Source of the DNA: Actinomycetaceae bacterium TAE3-ERU4
Lineage (GTDB): Bacteria; Actinomycetota; Actinomycetes; Actinomycetales; Actinomycetaceae
Assembly (NCBI GenBank): GCA_019218365.1
Contig: JAHUUJ010000007.1
Location: 1-42,671 of the forward strand
Direction: 5' to 3'
Length of the DNA: 42,671 nt
Positions 1 through 7,477 of this stretch are shown here, in pieces. Position numbers and translations under genes: made by a program. The notes under the pieces are model-generated. The model was not told where the DNA came from. It saw only the letters and a list, made by a program, of their open reading frames with translations, and ran no database searches. Each line of letters opens with the position of its first letter. Within the stretch, counting starts at the first letter, position 1.

Positions 1-171
1 CCCACAATCGGGCTTATACAAACCTTACAAAAAATTAATTAATGTGTATTTACCAGACCCGTTTTCACCCAACAGCGCGTGATTTGTCCCCGGCTCAATC
101 ACCACGTCTAAATGGTCATTGGCAACAAGTGGGCCAAACACTTTGGTAATCCCTCGTAATTCAAGCTTCAC
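1..171 (-). pseudogene. N-terminal fragment of a BMP-associated (nucleoside/sugar-type) ABC transporter ATPase, broken by a stop
   Basis: The reading frame starts at a GTG (169-171) behind an AGGAG Shine-Dalgarno and gives the N-terminus of an ABC ATPase (VKLELRGITKVFGP, then HALLGENGSGK), as expected for the partner of the BMP lipoprotein just upstream. Codon 49 is TAA (25-27), at the place where the family has the Tyr of its LYGLYKPD stretch; the frame then continues as GLYKPD and leaves the window. The Walker A Ser/Thr after the Lys is Tyr (codon 42, GKYT). In this family the cassette would import nucleosides or related ligands together with two permeases lying beyond the window. It may be a decaying gene or a sequence error at the edge of the source contig; the fragment is too short to decide. 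Confidence 0.7.
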
Positions 172-202
172 AGTGGCTCCTGACTGTTACTTATTTAGGA
201 TT

Positions 203-246
203 AAAAAAGAAGACGTGCCCCAAGCTTAAGGCTTGGGGCACGTCTT
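203..246 (-). terminator. Intrinsic terminator between the BMP lipoprotein gene and the ABC ATPase
   Basis: Perfect 16-bp inverted repeat (210-225 and 231-246) with a 5-nt loop, followed on the minus strand by CTTTTTTAA. It lies 43 nt after the lipoprotein stop and 32 nt before the ATPase start, so it would reduce transcription of the downstream transporter genes relative to the binding protein. Confidence 0.9.
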
Positions 247-288
247 TGCGAACTGAATTCACTATGCCCAGTATCCTAGGCTTTTTTA

Positions 289-1416
289 TTAGTTGGGAGA
301 GTTCTTAGACTCAATCTTCAGCTCACCGTCAGCAATCTGCTTACGCAGTGCGTCCACCTTTTCCTTCAACTTAGCGGGTAGCTTTGCGTCAAACTCGTGG
401 AACGGAGCAATGTCAACACCCTTGTTAGCCAAAGTACCAACGTAGGGAGTAGAGCTGAATTCCTTACCCGCGACTAGTTCGTCAATGGTGGTGTACACAG
501 ACTCACCAATCTGCTTGGTCACAGAAGTCATAATGATGTTCTTGGCATCGGGGTTGGTTAGTACACCATCGGCGTCTACCCAGATAACCGATACATCCTT
601 ACCAGCAGCGTTAGCTTCCTTTACAGCAGCCAAGGTTCCCGCACCAACCGGACCAGCGACCGGCATAATAATGTCAGCTCCCTGGTTAATCAGGTTAGTG
701 GTGGTTACCTTACCCTTGTTCTGATCTGAGAAGTCACCGGTGGCCTGGCCATCCTGCTTTTCCTTGTCCCAGCCCAGTACCTTGATGTCGCTTCCGTTGT
801 CAGCGTTGTACTTAGCAACACCGTCAACAAAACCGTCAGCGAAAATCGCGGTGGTAGGAATCTTCATACCGAGGTAGGTACCGACCTTACCGGTCTTGCT
901 CATACCAGCGGCAACGTAGCCAGCCAAGTAGGCGGCTTCAGAAGTGTTGAATACGAGTGGCTTGAAGTTAGGTAGCGAAGGCATCGGCTTGTTGGAAGCC
1001 TTGTCAAAAGGCTCAGTCGAGTCAATAATCGCGTACTTAATTTCGGGGTGCGCCTTAGCGGCTGCGTAAGTAGCGTCCGCCAGTTTAAAACCAACCGCAA
1101 AAATGACGTTGCACTTTTCCGCAGCCAACTTCTCCAAGTTCGGAGCGAACTCGGCCGGGTTGGAGGATTCAGCGGTCTTTACGTTAATCTTCAGGTCGGC
1201 CTTAGCGCGCTCTAGGCCTTCGTGACCGGACTGGTTGAAGGACTTGTCATCGAAACCACCCTCGTCAGAGACCATACAGGCGGTGAAGTCTTTGGCGGTC
1301 TTGGCTTCTGAGGTAGCAGAGGCATCAGTCTTTGCTTTCTCAGGAGCTGCACCGCATGCGGTCAGCGTCATTGCTAGTGCAGAAGCTGCAACTACTGCAG
1401 TCAGAGCTTTTTTCAC
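289..1416 (-). CDS. BMP-family ABC transporter substrate-binding lipoprotein
   Basis: 375-residue lipoprotein of the basic membrane protein family (Bmp/PnrA type), the extracellular receptor of ABC importers for nucleosides or related compounds. The start is the GTG at 1414-1416 with AAGGAG 7 nt upstream; a longer in-frame extension to 1467 has no ribosome site and would bury the signal peptide. The signal peptide is followed by the lipobox LTAC with Cys21. The family motif DEGGFDDKSFNQ is at residues 51-62, and FAVGFKLADA follows in the first lobe. Length is normal for the family. It is followed by a strong terminator and then by the broken ATPase, so if that break is real this receptor may be an orphan or may serve another transporter. 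The ligand cannot be read from the sequence; nucleosides are the best family-level guess. Confidence 0.9.
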   Translation of the reverse strand: MKKALTAVVAASALAMTLTACGAAPEKAKTDASATSEAKTAKDFTACMVSDEGGFDDKSFNQSGHEGLERAKADLKINVKTAESSNPAEFAPNLEKLAAEKCNVIFAVGFKLADATYAAAKAHPEIKYAIIDSTEPFDKASNKPMPSLPNFKPLVFNTSEAAYLAGYVAAGMSKTGKVGTYLGMKIPTTAIFADGFVDGVAKYNADNGSDIKVLGWDKEKQDGQATGDFSDQNKGKVTTTNLINQGADIIMPVAGPVGAGTLAAVKEANAAGKDVSVIWVDADGVLTNPDAKNIIMTSVTKQIGESVYTTIDELVAGKEFSSTPYVGTLANKGVDIAPFHEFDAKLPAKLKEKVDALRKQIADGELKIESKNSPN

Positions 1417-1447
1417 TTTTTTCTCCTTGTTATTGGAATCTGTGTCA

Positions 1448-1475
1448 CCTATATAAAGGGACAACAAATAAACAA
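1448..1475 (-). promoter_or_regulatory. Possible promoter of the BMP lipoprotein gene
   Basis: On the minus strand TTGTTT (1470-1475), a 16-bp spacer and TATAGG (1448-1453) lie in the 71-bp gap between rplY and the lipoprotein gene. Both boxes are imperfect; read-through from rplY is also possible. Confidence 0.35.
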
Positions 1476-1487
1476 TACAGCGAACTA

Positions 1488-2093
1488 CTACTCTGCGTCT
1501 TCTTCGGAAGCTTCAGCTTCTTCTTCAGTTTCACTTTCTTCAGGAAGTTCAACCTGCGGAATAGAAACGGTAACCAAAGTGGTGTCAGCGTCAACGGAAG
1601 TTTCGATATCCTTGGGAAGTTCAATGTCCTCTAGGCGGATAACGGTACCATCTTCCAGGCCCTCAACGTTGATTTCGATCTGCTCGGGGATTTCGAATAC
1701 CGGAGCGGAAACAGCTAGGGTGAGGGATTCAATCGAAACGGTTGTTCCAGCAGCGGATTCACCAACAACGGTCAAAGGTACGTCTACGTCTACCTTTTCG
1801 GAACGGTTAATAGCCAGCAGGTCAACATGCTGCAGGATGCGAGTAACCGGGTGACGCTGAACGTCCTTAACGAGCACGAGGTGGCTTTCGCCCTCTACGT
1901 TGACATCAATAATGGCGTTAGCGGAACTCTTCAAAATCATGAAGATTTCGTGAGCATCAACAGTAACGTGTACAGGAGCTTCTAGGTGGCTCGAGTAAAT
2001 AACGGCAGGAACGCGACCAGCGGCACGGGTCCGGCGGGCGAAACCCTTACCAAAGTCTGTGCGTGCTTCTGCGGATAGGCGGTTGAGTGCCAT
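1488..2093 (-). CDS. rplY: 50S ribosomal protein L25 (Ctc/TL5 family)
   Basis: 201-residue Ctc-type L25: an N-terminal 5S rRNA-binding domain (MALNRLSAEARTDFGKG through about residue 95) plus the C-terminal TL5 beta domain. It binds 5S rRNA in the central protuberance of the large subunit; Ctc homologues are also general stress proteins. The C-terminus ends in a very acidic Glu/Asp-rich tail of about 17 residues, common in actinobacterial L25. The ATG is preceded by GGAGGT at 8 nt. The gene follows prs, a usual actinobacterial neighbour, with a 132-nt gap that holds a structured leader and its own -10-like box, so it can be expressed separately from prs. Confidence 0.95.
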   Translation of the reverse strand: MALNRLSAEARTDFGKGFARRTRAAGRVPAVIYSSHLEAPVHVTVDAHEIFMILKSSANAIIDVNVEGESHLVLVKDVQRHPVTRILQHVDLLAINRSEKVDVDVPLTVVGESAAGTTVSIESLTLAVSAPVFEIPEQIEINVEGLEDGTVIRLEDIELPKDIETSVDADTTLVTVSIPQVELPEESETEEEAEASEEDAE

Positions 2094-2209
2094 GGGGAAT
2101 ACCTCCGGGTAAATTTTAGTTACGGGTGGCCCCGGATGGCATAAAGCCCTGTCGATTACGGATCAACCACTTAGGTGGTCTCCCTCGCCGAGGCAACCCG
2201 AAAAGTCTA
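2094..2209 (-). promoter_or_regulatory. Promoter and structured 5' leader of rplY (candidate ribosomal-protein leader RNA)
   Basis: A TANNNT box, TAGACT on the minus strand (2204-2209), would start a leader of about 104 nt. The leader contains a 5-bp hairpin with a 4-nt loop (2166-2179), a small CCTC/GAGG hairpin (2183-2193), G/C-rich complementary stretches near the 3' end, and a GGAGGT ribosome site. Several ribosomal protein genes use such leaders for autoregulation, so L25 binding to its own mRNA is possible. I cannot match it to a named RNA family from the sequence alone. Confidence 0.45.
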
Positions 2210-2225
2210 CCGCAAAAGCAACCCT

Positions 2226-3206
2226 TTAAGCTACTCCATCAAATAGGGACGTGACCGATCCGTCATCAAATACCTCACGAATCGCGCGAGCCAAGAGCGG
2301 GGCGATAGAAAGTACCGTTAGATTATCGAATTGCTTCTCTTCAGTTAAAGGGAGAGTGTCCGTGATTACCACTTCACGAGCACCGCAGGTGGAAAGACGT
2401 TCCTTTGCCGGACCGGATAGAACACCGTGAGTAGCGGCAACAATTACATCTTTCGCGCCAGAGGCAAGCAGAACCTTAACAGCTTCCGCAATGGTGCCAC
2501 CGGTATCGATAAGATCGTCAGTAATTACACAGGTGCGACCTTGCACGTCGCCAACTACACGGTTAGCAACAGCCACGTTAGGACGACTTGTGTCACGAGT
2601 CTTATGCACGAAAGCAAGAGGACAGTTACCAAGCTTAGCGGCCCATTTTTCCGCTACCCGAATACGACCCGCGTCGGGAGAAACAACGCAAACTTCTGCC
2701 GGATCAACACGCGTACGAACATAATCAACCAGAACGTCCATTGCCCAAAGATGGTCAACCGGGCCGTCAAAATATCCCTGTTCCTGCGCCGCGTGCAAAT
2801 CGACACTCATTAGGCGATCGGCGCCAGCAGTCTTGTATAGGTCAGCCACCAAACGAGCGGAAATTGGTTCACGTCCCAGGTGCTTCTTATCTTGACGCGA
2901 GTAGGGATAGAAAGGAGAAACTACAGTGATTCGTTTAGCCGAGGCACGCTTTAACGCATCAACCATAATCAGCTGTTCCATCAGCCATTCATTAATTGGA
3001 GTGGTGTGCGACTGTAGGACAAAAACATCACAACCGCGTACCGACTCGTTGAAACGGACGTAAATCTCTCCGTTCGCAAAGTTATACGCGGTTGTGGGAA
3101 GTAGTTCAATATTGAGGTTTTTAGCTACATCCTCAGCCAGCTTGGGGTGTGCGCGCCCCGAAACTAATACAAGGTGTTTTTCTCCCCTAGTGACAATTCC
3201 TGTCAT
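2226..3206 (-). CDS. prs: Ribose-phosphate pyrophosphokinase (PRPP synthase)
   Basis: 326-residue cytoplasmic enzyme that makes PRPP from ribose 5-phosphate and ATP for purine, pyrimidine, histidine, tryptophan and NAD synthesis. Visible motifs are the ATP-binding stretch YPYSRQDKKH (100-109), the metal-binding SVDLHAAQ region (134-141), VSPDAGRIRVAEKW (175-188) and the PRPP-binding loop VITDDLIDTGGT (227-238). The start is the ATG at 3204-3206 behind AAGGAG; an upstream in-frame extension to 3242 lacks family similarity. tRNA-Gln lies 55 nt upstream on the same strand and may share its transcript. glmU, a common upstream neighbour of prs, is not present here. Confidence 0.97.
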   Translation of the reverse strand: MTGIVTRGEKHLVLVSGRAHPKLAEDVAKNLNIELLPTTAYNFANGEIYVRFNESVRGCDVFVLQSHTTPINEWLMEQLIMVDALKRASAKRITVVSPFYPYSRQDKKHLGREPISARLVADLYKTAGADRLMSVDLHAAQEQGYFDGPVDHLWAMDVLVDYVRTRVDPAEVCVVSPDAGRIRVAEKWAAKLGNCPLAFVHKTRDTSRPNVAVANRVVGDVQGRTCVITDDLIDTGGTIAEAVKVLLASGAKDVIVAATHGVLSGPAKERLSTCGAREVVITDTLPLTEEKQFDNLTVLSIAPLLARAIREVFDDGSVTSLFDGVA

Positions 3207-3261
3207 TTGGATGTTCTCCTTAATAAGGTTCCGACACGCCATTCCTTATTATACGCGCCCG

Positions 3262-3333
3262 CTCCGCCCCCAGGATTCGAACCCGGACCTCAAGGCACCA
3301 AAGGCCTGTGTGCTGCCATTACACCAGGGCGGA
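3262..3333 (-). tRNA. tRNA-Gln (anticodon TTG)
   Basis: 72-nt cloverleaf on the minus strand: the acceptor TCCGCCC pairs with GGGCGGA, with discriminator G. It has a D arm with GTGTAATGGCAGCAC, an anticodon loop CTTTGGT giving TTG (decodes CAA), and a T arm with GGTTCGAATCC. The anticodon stem has four good pairs and one C/T mismatch at its outer end. CCA is not encoded. Confidence 0.93.
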
Positions 3334-3353
3334 AAGTCCTTGAACATTTTGCC

Positions 3354-3382
3354 ATTAGATTCAGTTTTTTTCTAGCCGACAA
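3354..3382 (-). promoter_or_regulatory. Likely promoter of tRNA-Gln (and possibly prs)
   Basis: Minus-strand TTGTCG (3377-3382), a 17-bp spacer and TCTAAT (3354-3359). Initiation would fall about 14 nt before the mature tRNA 5' end, a sensible distance. Confidence 0.5.
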
Positions 3383-3620
3383 GATTTTTTCTGAATTTTT
3401 CTGTAATTTTCAACGATTTTTCAAGTTTTATCACTTTTCCTGCCAAAAGTCCCAAAAGTGTGACAATAATCTTTAATCATCTTTATTGAGCATTTCAGCT
3501 AGCGCAACACGCTAATACATAGTTACTGTTTGTGTAAACTAATTCCGTTTCAATGCAGAAATTGTTTTTTATGCGTAGCTATCCGGCTCGCATGTTGTAT
3601 TTACCATGAAGGACTAACGT
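3383..3620 (+). promoter_or_regulatory. Upstream region of the PTS gene with two inverted repeats
   Basis: This A/T-rich stretch must hold the PTS promoter, but I cannot fix the -35/-10 pair; TAATAC (3514-3519) is a possible -10. It contains TAGCG-N5-CGCTA (3500-3514) and the looser pair TAGTTAC / GTAAACTA (3520-3541), either of which could be an operator. No LicT-type antiterminator hairpin followed by a U-tract is visible. Confidence 0.3.
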
Positions 3621-5657
3621 ATGGCTTCTCTACAATCAGAGATTCTGAAAAACGTTGGCGGTGTTGAGAACGTAGGTTTCTTGACTCACTGTGCTACACG
3701 TTTGCGCTTTACCTTGAACGATGTTTCTAAAGCAAATATCGACAAGCTTGATTCAATCGACGGTGTTTTGGGAGTTGTTCCTCAGGGCAACACCGGGGTG
3801 CAGGTCGTAATCGGCGGGGGTGTTTCTTCCGTCTATGACGCCATCATGCACGAGCCGGGCATGGCTGGGCGCGGGGAAAGCGATGGTGCGTCGGACGCCG
3901 ACATCAAAGCTGCCGCACGCGCTAAGGCTAAGGGAAAGAGCGCCATTATTGACGCTTTCTTCGAGTATCTTTCTGACTCGTTCCGCCCACTCCTAGGTGT
4001 CCTTTTGGGCGCTTCCCTATTCATTACTATCGCGGCTATCTTCGACGCTATCGGATATGTTGACTTCCGCGCGGCTGACAAGGGCGCAACCTGGGTATTT
4101 ATTGACACCATGTGGCGTTCGGTCTTCTACTTCCTCCCCATGATGGTAGCTTACAACGCTGCAAAGAAGCTACGCATTGACCCGTGGGTTGGTTTCGCAG
4201 TTATGGCTGCAGTAATGACCCCCGAATTTTCAAAACTTACAGAAGCTGTTACCACCACCTGTGTGGAAAACAAGACTCTTTTGGCTGAACAGTGCACCGC
4301 ACACGTCTTTGGCGGACTCCCACTGCAGCTAAACGGTTACGGCGGCCAGGTATTCGTTCCACTTATTATGGTGGCAATTTTGGCCCTTGTTTACCGCGGC
4401 TTCCAGAAGGTTATTCCTTCTTCCTTGCACATGGTCTTTGTTCCGTTCTTGTCAATGGCTGTAATGATTCCGATGACTGCCTTCCTAATTGGCCCATTGG
4501 GCATCTGGTTGGGTAACGGACTCGGTGTTGGGCTTGCTTGGTTGAACGGAAACGCACCGATTGTCTTTGCAATCATCATTCCTTTGCTCTACCCCTTCTT
4601 GGTTCCGCTAGGTCTACACTGGCCGTTGAACGCCCTAATGCTAGTAAACATCAACACCTTGGGTTACGACTTCATTCAGGGCCCAATGGGTGCTTGGAAC
4701 TTCGCTTGCTTCGGCGCCACCGCCGGTGTTCTATTCATCTCTTCTCGTGAAAAGGACAAGCAGATGCGCCAGGTCTCCCTGGGTGCTCTTACCGCCGGTT
4801 TGCTCGGTGGTATCTCCGAGCCCTCCCTCTATGGTATTCACCTGCGTTACAAGCGCATCTACCCGCTCATGCTCGTCGGCTGTGGTGTCGGTGGTTTGAT
4901 TGTCGGTATCGGTGGTGGAATTAAGGCAAACGCCTTTGTATTCACCTCACTTTTGACCTTCCCGGTATTCAACCCGATGGCGCTATACCTAATTGCGATT
5001 ACCGTCGCGTTCTTCACCGCAATGCTGTTGGTTATCTTCATGGACTACCGCACCCCTGAACAGCGCGCTGCTGCCGCTCAGGCTCGTGAGGATATGAAGC
5101 TGGCCGAAACTGCGAAAGCTTCCGGTGCTGTTGTAGCCGGAACCGCAACCGCAGTTGCTACCGCTCCGGTAAAGACCGCTTTGGAAGCTGGTGTTACCAC
5201 CCTGATTGACGCTCCTGTCCAGGGACGCGCTTTGGAACTTTCCGAAATCCCCGACCCCGTATTTGCCGGAGGCAAGATGGGCCAGGGTGTAGGTGTTGAT
5301 CCCTCAGGTAACGAGGTAGTTGCACCTGCCGCTGGAACCGTAGTGGTAATGCCGGAAAGCGGCCACGCCGTAGGCCTAAAGCTAGACAACGGTGTAGAAC
5401 TTCTTATCCACGTTGGCATTGATACCGTTTCGATGAACGGTGAGAGCTTTGAAGTTCTAGTTTCCAAGGGTGACCGTGTAGAAGTTGGCACTCCTTTGCT
5501 CCGTTTTGACCGTGTCGCTATCGAAGCTGCTGGATTCTCACCGATAACTGCAGTTTTGGTAACAAACAGCAAGAAGTTCGCCTCCGTTGAAGGCCCCCTC
5601 GCTGACTCAGCCGCGCTTAACGTGCCTTTGTTAAAGGTAACTGCTAAGTCTGCCTGA
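3621..5657 (+). CDS. PTS sugar permease, EIIBCA fusion of the beta-glucoside/sucrose type
   Basis: 678-residue membrane permease that imports a sugar and phosphorylates it with phosphate passed from PEP through HPr. Domain order is EIIB (1-80; phosphorylated Cys24 in THCATRLRF), a Lys/Ala-rich linker, EIIC (about 108-480, many hydrophobic segments, with the family motif GGISEP near 395-400) and EIIA (about 535-665; active-site His597 in HVGIDTV). This B-C-A order and the EIIA type are those of the beta-glucoside/sucrose/trehalose branch. ATG with AAGGA 7 nt upstream. The gene stands alone with no glycosidase or antiterminator beside it, so the substrate cannot be assigned. It ends in a strong hairpin shared with the convergent xthA. 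Confidence 0.93.
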   Translation: MASLQSEILKNVGGVENVGFLTHCATRLRFTLNDVSKANIDKLDSIDGVLGVVPQGNTGVQVVIGGGVSSVYDAIMHEPGMAGRGESDGASDADIKAAARAKAKGKSAIIDAFFEYLSDSFRPLLGVLLGASLFITIAAIFDAIGYVDFRAADKGATWVFIDTMWRSVFYFLPMMVAYNAAKKLRIDPWVGFAVMAAVMTPEFSKLTEAVTTTCVENKTLLAEQCTAHVFGGLPLQLNGYGGQVFVPLIMVAILALVYRGFQKVIPSSLHMVFVPFLSMAVMIPMTAFLIGPLGIWLGNGLGVGLAWLNGNAPIVFAIIIPLLYPFLVPLGLHWPLNALMLVNINTLGYDFIQGPMGAWNFACFGATAGVLFISSREKDKQMRQVSLGALTAGLLGGISEPSLYGIHLRYKRIYPLMLVGCGVGGLIVGIGGGIKANAFVFTSLLTFPVFNPMALYLIAITVAFFTAMLLVIFMDYRTPEQRAAAAQAREDMKLAETAKASGAVVAGTATAVATAPVKTALEAGVTTLIDAPVQGRALELSEIPDPVFAGGKMGQGVGVDPSGNEVVAPAAGTVVVMPESGHAVGLKLDNGVELLIHVGIDTVSMNGESFEVLVSKGDRVEVGTPLLRFDRVAIEAAGFSPITAVLVTNSKKFASVEGPLADSAALNVPLLKVTAKSA

Positions 5658-5668
5658 TTTACATAGCT

Positions 5669-5713
5669 AAATAGCTGGTGGGCAGTAGTTTTACTACTGC
5701 CCACCAGCTATTT
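5669..5713. terminator. Terminator between the convergent PTS gene and xthA
   Basis: Perfect 20-bp inverted repeat (5669-5688 and 5694-5713) with loop TTTTA, followed on the plus strand by further T residues (TTTATATC). It mainly serves the PTS gene; the minus strand has only a short T run. Confidence 0.93.
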
Positions 5714-5760
5714 TTATATCTAATATTTTTTATTTCCCCTCTTGCGTTAGAGGAAAAATC

Positions 5761-6561
5761 TTAGAACTTGTAGCGTACGGTCAAGGGCGCATGATCTGAC
5801 CAGCGCTCTGCATACGAGTTGGCCCTTCCAATCTCAAAGTCTGCAGCTGCCTGTGCAAGCTGATCTGTGACCATCTGATAATCAATCCGCCATCCGGCAT
5901 TATTATCGAATGCTTGCCCACGCTGGGACCACCAGGTATATGGGCCTTGTGCTTCCTCTCCTGTTAGCTCACGCTGCACATCATGCCAACCGCTACCAAA
6001 CCATCTGTCAAGGTAGGCAATTTCCTCATCCAAAACTCCGGCTGTGCGATTATGGTTGCTCTTCCAGTTTTTGATGTCTTTTTCGGTGTGAACGATATTA
6101 AAGTCGCCAGCCACCAGCGCAAGTTTCCGTTCAGATAGTTGTTCTAATCTTTCGGTTACCCAGGCCAGATGCTGATATTTATAGTCCATTTTGGCAGTTC
6201 CGGCCTGTCCGGAATGGAGGTATGCAGAAACTACGGTTAATTTTCCAGCCTCAGTTTCATAATCTGCTTCCAACCATCGTCCAGTGTGGGATTCAATTTC
6301 TTCTTCATGGCCCATTCCTTCTCTGACTTCAGCAGCTTCTTCACGAGAAAGAATAGCTACCCCAGCACGGCCCTTTAGCTCACTAGAAAGGTTGTAGACA
6401 TACCATCCTTCAGGCACTAGCTGCCTAATAATCTCATCGTTTGCACGAACTTCTTGGAGAAGAACAATTTCCGAGTTTGACTCTTCAAGCCATTCTCCCA
6501 TTCCCTTGCGGAAAGCAGCCCGGATTCCATTTACGTTACAGGTGGTAATTTGCAGTTCCAT
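5761..6561 (-). CDS. xthA: Exodeoxyribonuclease III (AP endonuclease)
   Basis: 266-residue enzyme of the exonuclease III family, which incises DNA at abasic sites and trims 3' blocks in base excision repair. Active-site elements: Asn9 in TCNVNGIR, Glu37 in LLQEVRA, Tyr114 in SAYLHSG, Asp153 and Asn155 in GDFNI, and the terminal SDHAPL with Asp256/His257. Length is typical. The ATG lies inside the 3' end of folD (26-bp overlap) with only a weak purine-rich stretch before it, so translation is probably coupled to folD. It is the last gene of the glyA-folD-xthA unit. Confidence 0.95.
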   Translation of the reverse strand: MELQITTCNVNGIRAAFRKGMGEWLEESNSEIVLLQEVRANDEIIRQLVPEGWYVYNLSSELKGRAGVAILSREEAAEVREGMGHEEEIESHTGRWLEADYETEAGKLTVVSAYLHSGQAGTAKMDYKYQHLAWVTERLEQLSERKLALVAGDFNIVHTEKDIKNWKSNHNRTAGVLDEEIAYLDRWFGSGWHDVQRELTGEEAQGPYTWWSQRGQAFDNNAGWRIDYQMVTDQLAQAAADFEIGRANSYAERWSDHAPLTVRYKF

Positions 6562-7477
6562 TTTTCCAATCTAACTTTTCTTTAACGGCTGTTCTTCCGG
6601 CAATTTCAACAACATTTTTTAGAAGCATTGCCCGTGTCATCGGACCTACCCCACCGGGATTAGGAGAAAGATAGGAAGCGACTTCATCAACTCCGTTAGC
6701 GACGTCTCCTTCAAGTCGGGCTTTACCATTTTCAAGTTCAACTCGACTTACCCCTACGTCCAATACAACCGCATTTGTTTTAATCATTCCGGGCTTAAGG
6801 ATTCCCGCTACCCCACTCGCGGCAATAATAATATCTGCTTGTCGAGTATGATCTGTGAGATTTTTAGTTCCGGTATGGCAGGTCGTAACAGTTGCATTGA
6901 TTGCTTTCGCTCCAGCAAGCAGCCCAAAAGAACGTCCGACAGTCACTCCCCTCCCGATAACTACAACATTTTTCCCATTTAAGGAAATTCCTCCGTACTG
7001 TAATAGTTCCAGACAGGCACGCGGTGTACAGGGCAACGGGAAATCCCAATTTCCCGCAGTTTCCAAAACAAGCTTCCCTAGGTTTTGCGGGTGCAAGCCA
7101 TCGGCATCTTTCAGAGGATCTATCGCATTGAGGATTCTATTGGTGTCCATGTGCGCAGGTAGTGGCAACTGGACAATATATGCACTGCAATCAGGATTTT
7201 GATTTAACCGTTCAACGGCAGCTAATACCTCGTCCTCGCTTGCATCGGCTGGTAAATCTTCTCTAATTGAATTGATACCTACCTCAGCACAGTCCTGGTG
7301 CTTACCATTTACGTAGGCAACAGAACCGGGGTCTTTCCCGACAAGGATAGTTCCCAATCCGGGAATTTTTCCCTGTCGTTTGAGTTTTGCTACTTCCAGC
7401 GCAAGGTTATTTTTAATTTCTTGAGCGCATGCCTTCCCATCTAAGACAATGGCTCTTCCCATCCACGGCGCCCTCAT
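6536..7477 (-). CDS. folD: Bifunctional methylenetetrahydrofolate dehydrogenase/cyclohydrolase
   Basis: Cytosolic enzyme interconverting 5,10-methylene-, methenyl- and 10-formyl-THF with NADP. Conserved features: the Tyr55-x3-Lys59 catalytic pair in YVNGK, VQLPLP (102-107), [12 protein letters not shown] (123-134), the nucleotide-binding [11 protein letters not shown], and [15 protein letters not shown]. The ATG at 7475-7477 overlaps the glyA TGA as ATGA. A second ATG at 7460-7462 (giving [10 protein letters not shown]) fits the usual family N-terminus and has GAGGG upstream, so the true start may be there. With GlyA it produces one-carbon units used by PurH elsewhere in the window. Confidence 0.95.
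   Translation of the reverse strand: MRAPWMGRAIVLDGKACAQEIKNNLALEVAKLKRQGKIPGLGTILVGKDPGSVAYVNGKHQDCAEVGINSIREDLPADASEDEVLAAVERLNQNPDCSAYIVQLPLPAHMDTNRILNAIDPLKDADGLHPQNLGKLVLETAGNWDFPLPCTPRACLELLQYGGISLNGKNVVVIGRGVTVGRSFGLLAGAKAINATVTTCHTGTKNLTDHTRQADIIIAASGVAGILKPGMIKTNAVVLDVGVSRVELENGKARLEGDVANGVDEVASYLSPNPGGVGPMTRAMLLKNVVEIAGRTAVKEKLDWKNGTANYHL

Noticed and set aside
1417-1467. Upstream extension of the BMP lipoprotein to a start at 1467
   Set aside because: It would place 17 polar residues before the signal peptide, while the GTG at 1414-1416 has an ideal AAGGAG site.
5078-5704. 208-codon open frame on the minus strand opposite the PTS EIIA region
   Set aside because: Lies entirely over a well-supported gene, is rich in Ser, Thr, Pro and Ala as expected for an antisense frame, and has no ribosome site or family motif.
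5745-5760. CCTCT-N6-AGAGG stem after xthA as its own terminator
   Set aside because: Only 5 bp and not followed by a U-tract on either strand; the 20-bp hairpin at 5669-5713 explains termination.
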